The translations under genes and the position numbers were made by a program. This document shows positions 23,649-33,334 of a stretch of 64,000 nucleotides of DNA, piece after piece (position 1 is the stretch's first letter; each line of letters starts with the position of its first letter). The notes beneath the pieces are model-generated. The model saw only the letters and a list, made by a program, of their open reading frames with translations. It did not search any database and was not told where the DNA came from. The stretch covers positions 61,421 to 125,420 of the forward strand of contig CAJWLK010000007.1 in assembly GCA_913043255.1 (NCBI GenBank), given 5' to 3'. The stretch comes from an uncultured Gemmatimonadota bacterium (GTDB lineage Bacteria; Gemmatimonadota; Gemmatimonadetes; Palauibacterales; Palauibacteraceae).

Positions 23649-26600
23649 ATGCGTCACAGCGCCTTTTATACCCTGTCCATTTACTTACCTCTAGTCTTCA
23701 TACTCAGCCTTGGGATACCAACCCACGAGATATCTGCACAGGACACAAATCCCGGATCCAGTAATGAGTGGGATGTAACGGCCCCACGAGGTGAGACCCG
23801 GGAAATCGAATTCACCACAAGTGAAGGGACATGGATGTCGGTGGACATCTTCCCCGATGGGGCTTCACTGGTCTTCGATCTACTGGGCCATATTTACCGG
23901 CTACCCACCTCAGGAGGTGAAGCCAAGAGTTTGACCCAGAATTCTGGAGTGGCCGTAAATCTCCATCCAAGTATCTCGCCCGATGGTAGTACCATCGCAT
24001 TCATCTCCGACCGGGGAGGGCAAACCAATTTGTGGTTAATGGATTCGGACGGATCGAACCCACGACCCGTGTTTGAAAGTCAGATTGATCGAGCCTGGGA
24101 GCCTGCATGGTCTCCAGATGGCCGTTTTATCGTCGTTCGTCGCGCTTCTACAAAACGCGGAGGCGGGGGCAGCGATCCAGGTTTGTGGATGTACTCGCGC
24201 GATGGGGGGGAGGGCATCCAGTTAATCGGATCTACGTATTCAGGCGCTGCCTGGCCATCATTTTCGCCGAATGGCGAGTCCCTGTTCTTCCAGATTAGCA
24301 TGACACCTCCAGGAACTTGGTCGGGACGCGCGGATGTGACGCAAGGCCACAAACAAATTCGGCGACTCGATCTTGAGTCCGGACGAGTAGATGAAATCAC
24401 ATCTGGCGTTGCGGTTCAACAGGGACAAACCTCAAGTGGTGGAGCCATCGCGCCAGAGATTTCTCCGAACGGCCGCTGGCTAGCGTTTGCCCGCCGAATT
24501 CCCGACGGAACCATCTCGCACAAGGGACGAAAATTTGGACCGCGAACCGCGCTCTGGTTACGGGACCTTCATACTGGTGCAGAACGGGTAGTGATGGACC
24601 CCGTAGAAGTTGATATGGCCGAGGGGATGAAAGCGTCGCGCGACCTGCCCGGTTATAGCTGGGACGCTGACGGCAGTTCGATCATAATCGCTCAAGGAGG
24701 AAAGATTCGCCGTGTAAACATCGCCTCAGGAGAGGTTACCACAATCCCCTTCACGGCGCGTGTTCAGCGAACCATATCAGAGATGGCAGGGCGACCAGGG
24801 ACGTTGGCAGAGAACACATTCATGGTAAAGTTCCCGCGCTGGACAACTTCATCGCCAGATGGACAACACCTAGCTTTTCAAGCCGTCGGGCGTATATGGA
24901 TCATGGATCTTCCCACTGGTACTCCTCGGCGCCTCACACCCGAAAATTTTGAGCCGTTCGAAATGTCTCCGGCATGGTCCCCTGACGGCCGCTCAATTGC
25001 ATTCACAAGTTGGGCCGACGCCGACCAAGGCCATATCTGGCGAATACCCGCAAACGGAGGGACGCCCCAGCAGCTCACCTCGACACCCGGTGATTACGTC
25101 AACACTGTCTGGAGCCCAGATGGGGGCAGCATCGTCGTAACTCGTGGTTCCGGAGCGACAGTCCACGGGCGAACAGTGGCGAATAATCAGACGTATGATT
25201 TTGCCCGAATACAGGCAGCGGGAGGTGACCCCGAACGCATTACAATGGTTGCAAGACCATGGGGCGGAGGGCGACCACTAATGCCACGTCGACCGCTTCC
25301 TCAAGCGTGGTTCGGTCCCGATAGCCGACTCTTCTATCCTGAAACCGTCGGACCTAGAGACGGTGACCCGGCCGGCACCGAGATCGTTTCCATCAATCTC
25401 GACGGATCAGATCACCGGGTTCATGTGATGCTACCTCATGCCGACGAAGCCGCTGTGTCCCCGGATGGACAATGGTTGGCATTCCAAGAAGGCGACAACG
25501 TATACAAGATGCCCCTACCCTATGGGGGCACAGGTTCAAAAACGGCCCTAATTGACAGACATAAGGGTCAATTGCCAGTGACACAGGTAAGTTTTGAGGG
25601 TGGCATCCACCCTCGTTGGCGTAACAGTGCAACACTCGAGTTCGTGAGTGGGCCCCGCTACTACAAACATTCCATCGACACCAATACCACCGAAGAGATC
25701 CCAATCCGGTTGGAACTTCCGCGCCATATTGCTGAGGGGAGTGTGGCATTCACAGACGCGCGAATCATCACGGTTGAAGACGGTGAAGTGATCGAGGACG
25801 GAACAGTCATAGTGCGGAACGGTCGCCTGGACTGCGTGGGAGCGTGCTCGACCGATGGTATAGACCGGGTATTTGACGCGAGCGGTAAAACGATCATTCC
25901 GGGATTGATCGACATGCACGCACATCATCACCGTGACCACGAAGGCGTTCTCCCAAAAAAGAACTGGGAGTCCGCGGTCTACCTGGCTTACGGTGTGACA
26001 ACGACACTCGATAACTCGCAGTGGTCGTCGAACGTATTCCCCGCGGCCGAACTAGTGGAATCTGGAGCCGTCATAGGGCCTCGCATGTACAGCACAGGCG
26101 ACCCAATCTACTCTGGCGACGGCTCACGCCAGAACGAAATATCAAGCTACGAGTTGGCTGACCAGAACGTGGCACGACTTATGTCCTGGGGCGCAGTGTC
26201 GATCAAAGAGTACATGCAACCACGACGCGCACAGCGACAGTGGGTTACAGATGCTGCACGGAAACGTGGGCTCATGGTGACCGCTGAAGGCGGAGACCTC
26301 GAGTACAACCTCGGCATGATTATGGATGGGCACACGGGTTGGGAGCATCCAATGCCTTATATGCCCCTATATGAGGATGCCGCGAAGTTCTTTGGGCAGG
26401 CGGAGGCCGTTTATTCGCCCACATTCCTAGTCGGCGGCTCATCTGCATGGAATGAGGAGTATTTTTATCAGACGTATGAGGTCTGGAAAGATGAGAAACT
26501 GCGTCGCTTCACACCGTGGCGGGTTCTTATCCCCCAAACACGGCGCCGCATGCTTCGACCAGAAACTGACTACAGCTACCCTCTCTTGGCCCTAGGTCTA

Positions 26601-27053
26601 GGTGACATCGTAGAGCACGGAGGTTGGGGGGCAATCGGATCACATGGCCAGCTACATGGTCTCGGGTCACACTACGAAGTATGGATGGTCGCAGCTGGTA
26701 TGGGAGAGATGGGCGCTATAGAAGTGGGCACCATCCACGGCGCACACTTCCTCGGCCTGGAACATGAACTGGGGTCCATCACGGAAGGAAAGATCGCCGA
26801 TCTGCTCGTTCTCAACTCTAACCCACTAAATGACATTCGTAACACTGCCGACATCCAGCTTGTAATAAAGAACGGGATTGTGTATGACGCAGATACGCTC
26901 GACGAACAGTGGCCCAATCAAACCCCCTTTGGCGATTACTATTGGGTTGATGAAGATGCACTACAAACCGACAACCGTCCCACGGACTATTGGGATCGCA
27001 CCGATCGTACAACCCCTGGACCAACAAAGGGAAAAAGTGGACGCACCCCATAG
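23649..27053 (+). CDS. Exported TolB-propeller amidohydrolase
   Basis: A signal peptide (residues 1 to about 30, ending near HEISAQD) is followed by a long TolB-like propeller region with SPDG blades (about 50–700). An amidohydrolase TIM barrel follows, starting at VAFTDARIITVEDGEVIEDG. The metal motif is IDMHAHHHRDHEG, with further metal ligands likely in MDGHTGWEHP and the GSHGQLHGLGSH segment. The end, GSITEGKIADLLVLNSNPL, is typical of imidazolonepropionase-like enzymes. The ATG at 23649 has GGAG eight bases upstream; the open frame before it is not coding. At about 1134 residues it is far longer than cytosolic amidohydrolases. Such fusions are common in Gemmatimonadota-like genomes; substrates are unknown. 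Confidence 0.85.
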   Translation: MRHSAFYTLSIYLPLVFILSLGIPTHEISAQDTNPGSSNEWDVTAPRGETREIEFTTSEGTWMSVDIFPDGASLVFDLLGHIYRLPTSGGEAKSLTQNSGVAVNLHPSISPDGSTIAFISDRGGQTNLWLMDSDGSNPRPVFESQIDRAWEPAWSPDGRFIVVRRASTKRGGGGSDPGLWMYSRDGGEGIQLIGSTYSGAAWPSFSPNGESLFFQISMTPPGTWSGRADVTQGHKQIRRLDLESGRVDEITSGVAVQQGQTSSGGAIAPEISPNGRWLAFARRIPDGTISHKGRKFGPRTALWLRDLHTGAERVVMDPVEVDMAEGMKASRDLPGYSWDADGSSIIIAQGGKIRRVNIASGEVTTIPFTARVQRTISEMAGRPGTLAENTFMVKFPRWTTSSPDGQHLAFQAVGRIWIMDLPTGTPRRLTPENFEPFEMSPAWSPDGRSIAFTSWADADQGHIWRIPANGGTPQQLTSTPGDYVNTVWSPDGGSIVVTRGSGATVHGRTVANNQTYDFARIQAAGGDPERITMVARPWGGGRPLMPRRPLPQAWFGPDSRLFYPETVGPRDGDPAGTEIVSINLDGSDHRVHVMLPHADEAAVSPDGQWLAFQEGDNVYKMPLPYGGTGSKTALIDRHKGQLPVTQVSFEGGIHPRWRNSATLEFVSGPRYYKHSIDTNTTEEIPIRLELPRHIAEGSVAFTDARIITVEDGEVIEDGTVIVRNGRLDCVGACSTDGIDRVFDASGKTIIPGLIDMHAHHHRDHEGVLPKKNWESAVYLAYGVTTTLDNSQWSSNVFPAAELVESGAVIGPRMYSTGDPIYSGDGSRQNEISSYELADQNVARLMSWGAVSIKEYMQPRRAQRQWVTDAARKRGLMVTAEGGDLEYNLGMIMDGHTGWEHPMPYMPLYEDAAKFFGQAEAVYSPTFLVGGSSAWNEEYFYQTYEVWKDEKLRRFTPWRVLIPQTRRRMLRPETDYSYPLLALGLGDIVEHGGWGAIGSHGQLHGLGSHYEVWMVAAGMGEMGAIEVGTIHGAHFLGLEHELGSITEGKIADLLVLNSNPLNDIRNTADIQLVIKNGIVYDADTLDEQWPNQTPFGDYYWVDEDALQTDNRPTDYWDRTDRTTPGPTKGKSGRTP

Positions 27054-27090
27054 ACGTGTTCTAGAGGAGGCACCTTCAGGCTAGCTTTTT

Positions 27091-27141
27091 GCACGTGAGT
27101 GAGTTTGGACGGCAGTAGACCGTCCAAACTCACTCACGTGC
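27091..27141. repeat. Perfect 22-bp inverted repeat with 7-base loop between convergent genes
   Basis: Left arm 27091–27112 and right arm 27120–27141 are exact reverse complements over 22 bp, separated by seven bases (CAGTAGA). The structure lies between the amidohydrolase stop (27053) and the creatininase-family gene; the right arm contains that gene's last codons and stop. There is a run of T just left of the left arm, but that is before the stem on the plus strand and gives A's after it on the minus strand, so neither strand shows a textbook intrinsic terminator. It may still act as a bidirectional terminator or an RNA 3'-end stabiliser. Confidence 0.9.
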
Positions 27142-27981
27142 GATGGCCTGTCGAATTGCACGGGCGGTGATCTGTGCACGGTATTCCACAAGTTTCCGAC
27201 CGTTAGCAACCGTTTTTTCAAGTGGCCTCAAATCAACTCCATTGATGCTGAAGAGCCCTGCATCAATTCGCTGTTGCGCACGAATTCGCTCAGGATCAGT
27301 AGTCGCAATAATTGATGAGTAGTGGTAGTCATCGTGATAGTTGTTTCGGGTCGCGCTGCAAACATCAGGCTGTTGAAAGACTCCAAGTTCACTTTTCAGG
27401 TAGTCGCAGCTGTAGATATCCTCTGTATAGTACTCTGGAATAAAATGGACACGAACCGGCCGATCTTCCCATTTGGTGTTTAGCGCTGCCGAGACTGCCT
27501 CCAATCCCTCGACGTTCCCACCACTGTCTCCAATGATCACGAGATTTGTAAACCCATGTTGCGCTAAACTGCTCAGGACGTCCACCAACACAGCCTCAAA
27601 TGTTTCCTGACGTACACTGATCGTCGCATGGTATCTCATGTGTCCGGAGGGAGGGTCAATATTTCCCTCGGGGACCAATTTCACGATGGGGGCGACAAGG
27701 GCATTACCAAGCTCTCGAGCAACAGCCTCAGTCGTCGCCTCTAAAACGAAATTGTGCTTGCCGCTGGCGACATATGGACCGTTCTGTTCGATTCCGCCAG
27801 TCCCGACAATGACAGTGGTCTTACCACCTGAAATTGCGTCCCGAACCTCCATCCAAGTCATCTCTTCGATGAAAACCGTATTGATCCCTTCTATTGGTCT
27901 CGGCGCATCCATTTCCTGGGCCGACACCGATCCCGCTAGAAGACAAGAAAACAGCCAAGCTGCAAGGTTATGAGGTCGCAT
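27130..27981 (-). CDS. Creatininase family protein, exported
   Basis: This metal-dependent amidohydrolase belongs to the creatinine amidohydrolase fold. A signal peptide ending VSAQE is followed by EEMTWMEVRDAISGGKTTVIVGTGG (family start, part shown). The metal motif region is GGIEQNGPYVASGKHNFVLE, with Glu, Asn and His in the order expected for a zinc or manganese site. Later IIGDSGGN gives the Asp/Asn loop. Known members act on creatinine or mycofactocin precursor; neither context is here, so the substrate is open. The gene starts with GGAG seven bases before the ATG and is convergent with the TolB-propeller amidohydrolase. A large perfect inverted repeat overlaps its 3' end. Confidence 0.8.
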   Translation of the reverse strand: MRPHNLAAWLFSCLLAGSVSAQEMDAPRPIEGINTVFIEEMTWMEVRDAISGGKTTVIVGTGGIEQNGPYVASGKHNFVLEATTEAVARELGNALVAPIVKLVPEGNIDPPSGHMRYHATISVRQETFEAVLVDVLSSLAQHGFTNLVIIGDSGGNVEGLEAVSAALNTKWEDRPVRVHFIPEYYTEDIYSCDYLKSELGVFQQPDVCSATRNNYHDDYHYSSIIATTDPERIRAQQRIDAGLFSINGVDLRPLEKTVANGRKLVEYRAQITARAIRQAIARE

Positions 27982-28102
27982 GGTTTCGCTCCGTTATGTA
28001 TGACTCTCGCAGAGTGTCGCTTGCCACTCGACTCGGCAAGATGTCTCCCTGTACTTTAACAAGAGCCTGTAACCGCTAGACCCTGGATGGGAGCTTCCCT
28101 CA

Positions 28103-29824
28103 ATGAAGTCAATCCAACTGCTCGCTGCGAGAACGACCATCATAACCTTGCTAATTTCAGGTGTCTGGCTCGGATGTAACCGGGCACCTCAAGCCTCCAT
28201 TCCGTTCGATGTCGTGGAGGCCACAATTCCGGACATGCAAGCAGCGATGGAAAGTGGTCAAATCACATCACGACAACTCATAGCGGAACACCTGACCAGA
28301 ATCGCAAGGTATGAGTGGAAGCTGAATGCAGCGGTTTCGATCAACCCAAATGCGCTAGCCGAAGCTGAAGCCCTAGATGCAGAGCGTGCAGCCGGTAACG
28401 TGCGAGGACCACTGCACGGGATCCCCGTCGCCCTCAAGGACAACATCCACACCACACATATCCCAACCACTGGGGGCTCGCTGGCATTCGAAGGTTTCGT
28501 ACCACCCTACGAAGCGACTCTTACTGCTCATCTCCGGGAAGCCGGAGCAATCATTATCGCTAAAGCAGGTCTTACTGAATTTGCGAACTTCATGGCGGGC
28601 CCGCCGAATCAAATGCCCGGAAACTACAATGCACTCACAGGGTATGGCCTCAACCCATATGATCCCCGAAGAGACCCACGGGAGACTACCAATGACGGCC
28701 GACCTGCACTCACTACTGGTGGATCGAGTTCCGGAATCGGGACAGCTGCCAGCTTCTGGGCCAGTAACGTGGGGACTGACACAGGCGGCTCGATCATCAG
28801 CCCGTCTAACGCAAACATGCTAGTCGGTATTCGTCCCACGATCGCTCGCGTGAGTCGTTGGGGTATTGCGCCTGTAACTCTTGATCACGATATGGCCGGT
28901 CCAATGGCACGTACGGTAACCGATGCGGCAATCATGCTTGGCGCCATGGAGGGGACGGAGCCTGACCCAAATGATCTCGCTACGCAAACGTGCGAGAGTC
29001 CACCAAACGGTGATTACACCACCTTTCTGGATGCCGACGGTCTTCAAGGTGCACGAATCGGTATTCCACGCGCCTTTTACTATGAAACGGTCGACATAGG
29101 TGGGCGCCAAGTCGGCGGTCTAACCGACGAACAGACGACTCTAATGGAAGAGGCTGTATCAGTCCTCGAGGAACAAGGAGCTATCATAATCGATCCGGCA
29201 GAAATTCCGAGTTTCGTAGACCCGGATCCAGAGCAAAACTTCAACACATGGGAATTATGCATTGGCGGGCACCAGGCAAAAGGAGCAGATGCTCATTGTT
29301 CAGTGAACTTCAAATACGGGATGAAGCGCGACTTTAACGCGTGGCTAGAGACGCTTGGTTCTTCGGCACCCGTAAGGACACTTACCGAACTTCGAGAGTG
29401 GAACCTTGAGCATCGAGATGCTGGTGCGATGAAGTACGAACAATCGCGCTATGATATCTCCGATGAGATGGACGTTGAGGCAGACTTTACTAGGAACGAA
29501 ACAGACATGGCAAAGGACGCACTTCTAAGTCGAACGCGCGGTATCGATGCTGTGTTAGAGGAATATGAACTAGATGCCATCTTCACGCCGGGCAGCCGTG
29601 GGGCTGGACTGGCGGCGCGAGCACAGTATCCCCATATCGTCGTGCCCTTCGGGTTCGTAGAGAATTCACCTAACCCACCCTTCCCGAATGACTTCAACGC
29701 GAAAGCCGCACCCTTCGGAATTGGGTTCACTGGCACAGCATGCAGCGAACCAAGGCTTATCGAACTCGCGTACGCATTTGAACAAGCGAGTAGGCGACGC
29801 GTTCCTCCTCCAGATCTTCCCTGA
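28103..29824 (+). CDS. Amidase-signature family lipoprotein
   Basis: A lipoprotein signal with lipobox VWLGC (Cys25) is followed by a complete amidase-signature domain. The catalytic Lys is Lys112 in VALKDNIHT. The glycine/serine core TTGGSSSGIGTAASFWASN carries the cis-Ser, and the nucleophilic Ser lies in NVGTDTGGSIISPSN. The C-terminal EPRLIELAYAFEQASRRRVPP is typical of the family end. The reaction is hydrolysis of an amide, peptide amide or ester, placed in the envelope. The stop is 10 bp before tesB and the three genes 28103–31771 run in one direction, so a joint transcript is likely. A second amidase of this family is at 44533–46200. Confidence 0.88.
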   Translation: MKSIQLLAARTTIITLLISGVWLGCNRAPQASIPFDVVEATIPDMQAAMESGQITSRQLIAEHLTRIARYEWKLNAAVSINPNALAEAEALDAERAAGNVRGPLHGIPVALKDNIHTTHIPTTGGSLAFEGFVPPYEATLTAHLREAGAIIIAKAGLTEFANFMAGPPNQMPGNYNALTGYGLNPYDPRRDPRETTNDGRPALTTGGSSSGIGTAASFWASNVGTDTGGSIISPSNANMLVGIRPTIARVSRWGIAPVTLDHDMAGPMARTVTDAAIMLGAMEGTEPDPNDLATQTCESPPNGDYTTFLDADGLQGARIGIPRAFYYETVDIGGRQVGGLTDEQTTLMEEAVSVLEEQGAIIIDPAEIPSFVDPDPEQNFNTWELCIGGHQAKGADAHCSVNFKYGMKRDFNAWLETLGSSAPVRTLTELREWNLEHRDAGAMKYEQSRYDISDEMDVEADFTRNETDMAKDALLSRTRGIDAVLEEYELDAIFTPGSRGAGLAARAQYPHIVVPFGFVENSPNPPFPNDFNAKAAPFGIGFTGTACSEPRLIELAYAFEQASRRRVPPPDLP

Positions 29825-29834
29825 GCGGGCATCT

Positions 29835-30716
29835 ATGATGGCATATTCAGTTGAAGATCTAATTCAACTCCTGGATCTGGAGCCTCTCGAGCAAAACATT
29901 TACCGAGGTCTTAACCGCGATATTGGTTCTGGCCGGATCTTTGGAGGACAAGTACTGGCGCAGGCACTCGTGGCCGCCAGGCGGACAGTCAAAGAAGAGG
30001 ATCGGTCTGCACACTCACTACACGGCTACTTTATCCTAGAGGGCGACCTCGAGATCCCGGTTGTGTATTTTGTCGATCGGCTGCGAGACGGTCGCAGTTT
30101 CACGACACGGCGCGTAACTGCCATCCAACACGGGAATGCCATTTTCAACATGGCTGCTTCGTTCCATAAGACTGAAACTGGTCTTTCGCACCAGTCAACG
30201 ATGCCCGATGTACCACCACCCGAAGGTCTCAAGTCACAACTCGACACCATTCGTGAGCATGCGGATCGGATCCCTGAAGGGCTGCGCGATCTTCTCACAC
30301 AAGACCGACCGATCGATCGTCGACCGATCGTCCCACTCGACCCCTTCGATCCAGAGCCTGCTGAGCCGATAAAGCACGCGTGGATTCGTACAGTTGGAGA
30401 TCTCGGTGACGATCCACTTCACCATCAGGCCGTCCTCGCTTATGCATCAGATTATGGTCTACTTGGCTCGACTCTTCTTCCACACAGTCGAACGTTCTAC
30501 GATCCTGATCTGATGGGAGCATCATTGGATCACGCAATCTGGTTCCACCGCCCATTCAGAATCGATGAGTGGCTGTTATACGTTACGGAAAGTCCCGTAG
30601 CCTCTGGGGCACGTGGTTTCGCACACGGTTCTTTCTTCAGCCGGGGTGGGGAACTCGTAGCTTCAGTTGCACAGGAGGGTGTGATCCGTGTGCGTGATAA
30701 ACAGAAGGAGAAGTAA
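29835..30716 (+). CDS. tesB: Acyl-CoA thioesterase II
   Basis: This is a double-hotdog thioesterase that cuts acyl-CoA to free acid and CoA. The start MMAYSVEDLIQLLDLEPLEQ and the segment YRGLNRDIGSGRIFGGQVLA are diagnostic. The catalytic Asp lies in LAYASDYGLLGSTL; the Thr/Ser and Gln positions are in the C-terminal FFSRGGELVASVAQEGVIR. The track-length frame begins upstream within the amidase gene; the ATG pair at 29835/29838 matches family starts. Length 293 is normal for TesB. It lies 10 bp after the amidase stop and 2 bp before the NHL lipoprotein start. Confidence 0.92.
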   Translation: MMAYSVEDLIQLLDLEPLEQNIYRGLNRDIGSGRIFGGQVLAQALVAARRTVKEEDRSAHSLHGYFILEGDLEIPVVYFVDRLRDGRSFTTRRVTAIQHGNAIFNMAASFHKTETGLSHQSTMPDVPPPEGLKSQLDTIREHADRIPEGLRDLLTQDRPIDRRPIVPLDPFDPEPAEPIKHAWIRTVGDLGDDPLHHQAVLAYASDYGLLGSTLLPHSRTFYDPDLMGASLDHAIWFHRPFRIDEWLLYVTESPVASGARGFAHGSFFSRGGELVASVAQEGVIRVRDKQKEK

Positions 30717-30718
30717 CC

Positions 30719-31771
30719 ATGCGTAAGGCTACGGGCTTAGTGATCTCTCCGGTATGGATCCTTTGTCTCCTCGTGATAGGCTGTGCAGGAGAGTTAGGGG
30801 ATTCTCATACAGAAATGGATTCGGACGTAGAGAACAGAGCCGAACCCATCAATAACCTTCCGAATCCCTATGAACGCATCGAACCCTGGGCGGATCTTCC
30901 CCAAGGGATGTCACAGTGGCCACAGGTGACCGGTGTCGAACCCGGACCAGATGGAAACCTTTATGTGTTGCATCGCTGCTTTGAGAACACATGCTCCGGT
31001 CGACCTGAGGACCCAATCGTGAAGTTTGATATGTCGGGAAAACCGCTAGCCACCTGGGGGGCGGGATTATTCAACTATCCGCACGGTTTTCACGTGGACT
31101 TCGAGGGTAACGTGTGGGCAACCGACGCCCGTGGGGACGGTCAATTGGGGCACCAAGTGTTCAAATTTAGTTCTAATGGAGAACTCTTAATGACGTTGGG
31201 TGAAGCCGGAGTCGCAGGTAAAGGGCCCAACCTCTTTAATCAACCGACAGACATTCTCGTCGTTGAAAGTGGGGAGTTCTTTGTGACTGAAGGTCATGGT
31301 GAAGGAAACAACCGGGTCATGAAATTCAGTCGCGACGGTGAATTCATCACCGCTTGGGGAGGCACTGGATCTGACCCGGGCGAGTTCAACACGCCGCACG
31401 CTATCGCTATGGATTCACAGGGACGCCTCTTCATCGGGGACCGTGGTAACAACCGCATCCAGATCTTCGATCAGGAGGGAGAATTCCTGGACGAATGGAA
31501 ACAGTTCAGTCGCCCGAGCGGGATCTACATCACTTCCGATGATACAATTTACGTTGCGGACTCCGAATCCTGGGGACCGAACAACCCTGGATGGAAAAAA
31601 GGCATTCGAATCGGGAACGCCCGCGACGGATCAGTGGCCTACTTCATCGAGGATATCGAGTCGATGACAGACGAGCACAGCGGAGCTGAGGCAGTGGGAG
31701 TCGACGCTTTAGGGAATGTTTACGGCGGCGTAGTTCGACGTCAGATGCTCGAGAAGCACAACCGTCGCTAG
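30719..31771 (+). CDS. NHL-repeat beta-propeller lipoprotein (PAL-like)
   Basis: A lipoprotein signal with lipobox VIGC (Cys22) precedes a six-bladed NHL propeller. Repeating units such as GVEPGPDGNLYVLHR, HGFHVDFEGNVWATDARGD, QPTDILVVESGEFFVTEGHG, HAIAMDSQGRLFIGDRGNNR and RPSGIYITSDDTIYVADS are easy to see. The sequence resembles peptidyl-alpha-hydroxyglycine alpha-amidating lyase (PAL), which works by a metal bound in the propeller pore, but PAL catalysis cannot be confirmed by eye. A strong AGAAGGAG lies nine bases before the ATG, and the gene follows tesB after only two bases, so it belongs to the same unit. Confidence 0.82.
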   Translation: MRKATGLVISPVWILCLLVIGCAGELGDSHTEMDSDVENRAEPINNLPNPYERIEPWADLPQGMSQWPQVTGVEPGPDGNLYVLHRCFENTCSGRPEDPIVKFDMSGKPLATWGAGLFNYPHGFHVDFEGNVWATDARGDGQLGHQVFKFSSNGELLMTLGEAGVAGKGPNLFNQPTDILVVESGEFFVTEGHGEGNNRVMKFSRDGEFITAWGGTGSDPGEFNTPHAIAMDSQGRLFIGDRGNNRIQIFDQEGEFLDEWKQFSRPSGIYITSDDTIYVADSESWGPNNPGWKKGIRIGNARDGSVAYFIEDIESMTDEHSGAEAVGVDALGNVYGGVVRRQMLEKHNRR

Positions 31772-31794
31772 CCCTGGAAAAAACCGGCCAGCAC

Positions 31795-33120
31795 CTAGGC
31801 CAAGTCAAATCCCAGTGCTACTTCGTGCTGCTCGAGGAAAGTGTCAAAGGCTTTGACAAGTCGATCACAATCCTTCTCCGTGTGCGCCAGAGACAAGCTC
31901 ATAAACCCTCGACGTGCCACGTAAAAACCGGACAACAACATCTCCAGGTGAAAAAGATCTGTCGGTAGCCGATTGGCTAACAGGTCTTCCCGCCGTCGGA
32001 TTCGCCCGCGCTGGAAGTGGACGTTCATTATCGAGCCCAATCCGGTCAGATGCGCAGGTATACCACGCTTTTCAGCCACGAGGTTCAACCGCGCCCGCAA
32101 TTGTTCTCCCCTATTTGTATGGGCCTCGGCCACCTCAGGAGTATAGACATCGCGAAAACCGACCAGCCCCGCCGAGAGGCTAATCACATTGTTATTATGT
32201 GTACCCGCGTGGTGTAGGTTATCCTTCCGACGCGGATCAAAAAGCTCCATAAGGTCCGCGCGACCACCAAATGCCCCAAACGATGCCCCTCCACCAAGGT
32301 ACTTTCCAAGAGTAGTTAGGTCTGGAGTGATACCAAGATTCTGTTGCAGACCACCCGGGCCAAGCCGCGACGTTTGAACTTCATCGAAGATCAGTATGGC
32401 GCCAATCCTCTCTGATTCTTGCCGCAGGGTATCAAGGAACTCCTTTGTCCCGGGGATACAACCTCCACCACCAAGCATCGGTTCGACGATCACCGCAGCG
32501 AGATTGTCTTGATGGCGTGACATCAACTCTCTCGTTGCAGCAGGATCATTATACGACCCCATCACCCATGAGAATGAGGCGTTCAATCGACGATCCGGCC
32601 CAGTGAAATCAAGGATCCCACCATGATAACCTCCCTCAAACGCAAGCACTTCAGTACGACCGGTTGCAACCCGTGCCAAGCTCAGTGACATCAGATTTGC
32701 TTCAGTTCCCGAGTTTGCGAACCGCACACGTTCGATCGAGGGGAACCGAGCGCACAGAAGTTTTGCAAATTCGTGCTGGTTCGAGTGCGGCCCCCCAAAT
32801 GTGAGTCCTCCTTCAAGCGCTTTAACAATGGCTGCACAAATTGTAGGGTGGGAGTGGCCATATAACCCTGCAGTATAATCGCCCAAAAAATCGGTGTAGG
32901 TGTTCCCATCGAGGTCAAAGAGGTTCGAACCCTTACCCCGGACGATCGTTATTGGGAATGGGTCGTAGTGGTTAACGGTTCTGGTATCCGCGCCTGGCAA
33001 GTACTGAGTCGCTTCTTCGAACTTCGCTTGGCTACGAGGGTTCGCGGCCACATACCGTTGAGTCGTTTCCTTGATGGCATCGCTCAAGGATGGCCTTTGA
33101 GTTGTACTGTGACCCGACAT
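31795..33120 (-). CDS. Class III PLP-dependent aminotransferase (GSA-aminomutase-like)
   Basis: This fold-type I aminotransferase resembles glutamate-1-semialdehyde aminomutase and related class III transaminases. Features are YLPGADTRTVNHYDPFPI, DGNTYTDFLGDYTAGLYGHSHP, the phosphate loop SGTEANLMSLSLARVATGR, the cofactor Asp in LIFDEVQTSR, and the Schiff-base lysine in TLGKYLGGG. The frame opens with TTG at 33141, but the ATG at 33120 (MSGHSTTQRP) with GAGGG upstream is the better start. It is not next to heme genes and several loop residues differ from HemL, so I do not call it hemL. It ends 23 bp from the convergent NHL lipoprotein. Confidence 0.83.
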   Translation of the reverse strand: MSGHSTTQRPSLSDAIKETTQRYVAANPRSQAKFEEATQYLPGADTRTVNHYDPFPITIVRGKGSNLFDLDGNTYTDFLGDYTAGLYGHSHPTICAAIVKALEGGLTFGGPHSNQHEFAKLLCARFPSIERVRFANSGTEANLMSLSLARVATGRTEVLAFEGGYHGGILDFTGPDRRLNASFSWVMGSYNDPAATRELMSRHQDNLAAVIVEPMLGGGGCIPGTKEFLDTLRQESERIGAILIFDEVQTSRLGPGGLQQNLGITPDLTTLGKYLGGGASFGAFGGRADLMELFDPRRKDNLHHAGTHNNNVISLSAGLVGFRDVYTPEVAEAHTNRGEQLRARLNLVAEKRGIPAHLTGLGSIMNVHFQRGRIRRREDLLANRLPTDLFHLEMLLSGFYVARRGFMSLSLAHTEKDCDRLVKAFDTFLEQHEVALGFDLA

Positions 33121-33334
33121 ACTACCCTCACTCCCTGCCAATTGGGCCTAAGAACCTTTTGTGGATTTCCAAGCGTACTTTTAGGTACAGCGAAAAAGCA
33201 AGCAATGGCAGGGAAATTCCGCTCTACCCAACCCCGCTCGGTCCGGGCCTCTCTCGCGAAAATTACGCGAACGTGACATTGTAATTGTTGATCCCAAGTG
33301 TTATTGGCCCATCCCAATGTCCTGGAGGCCGCAA

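Noticed and set aside
31795..33120. Glutamate-1-semialdehyde aminomutase (hemL)
   Set aside because: No heme genes nearby and several loops differ, so only a class III aminotransferase is supported.
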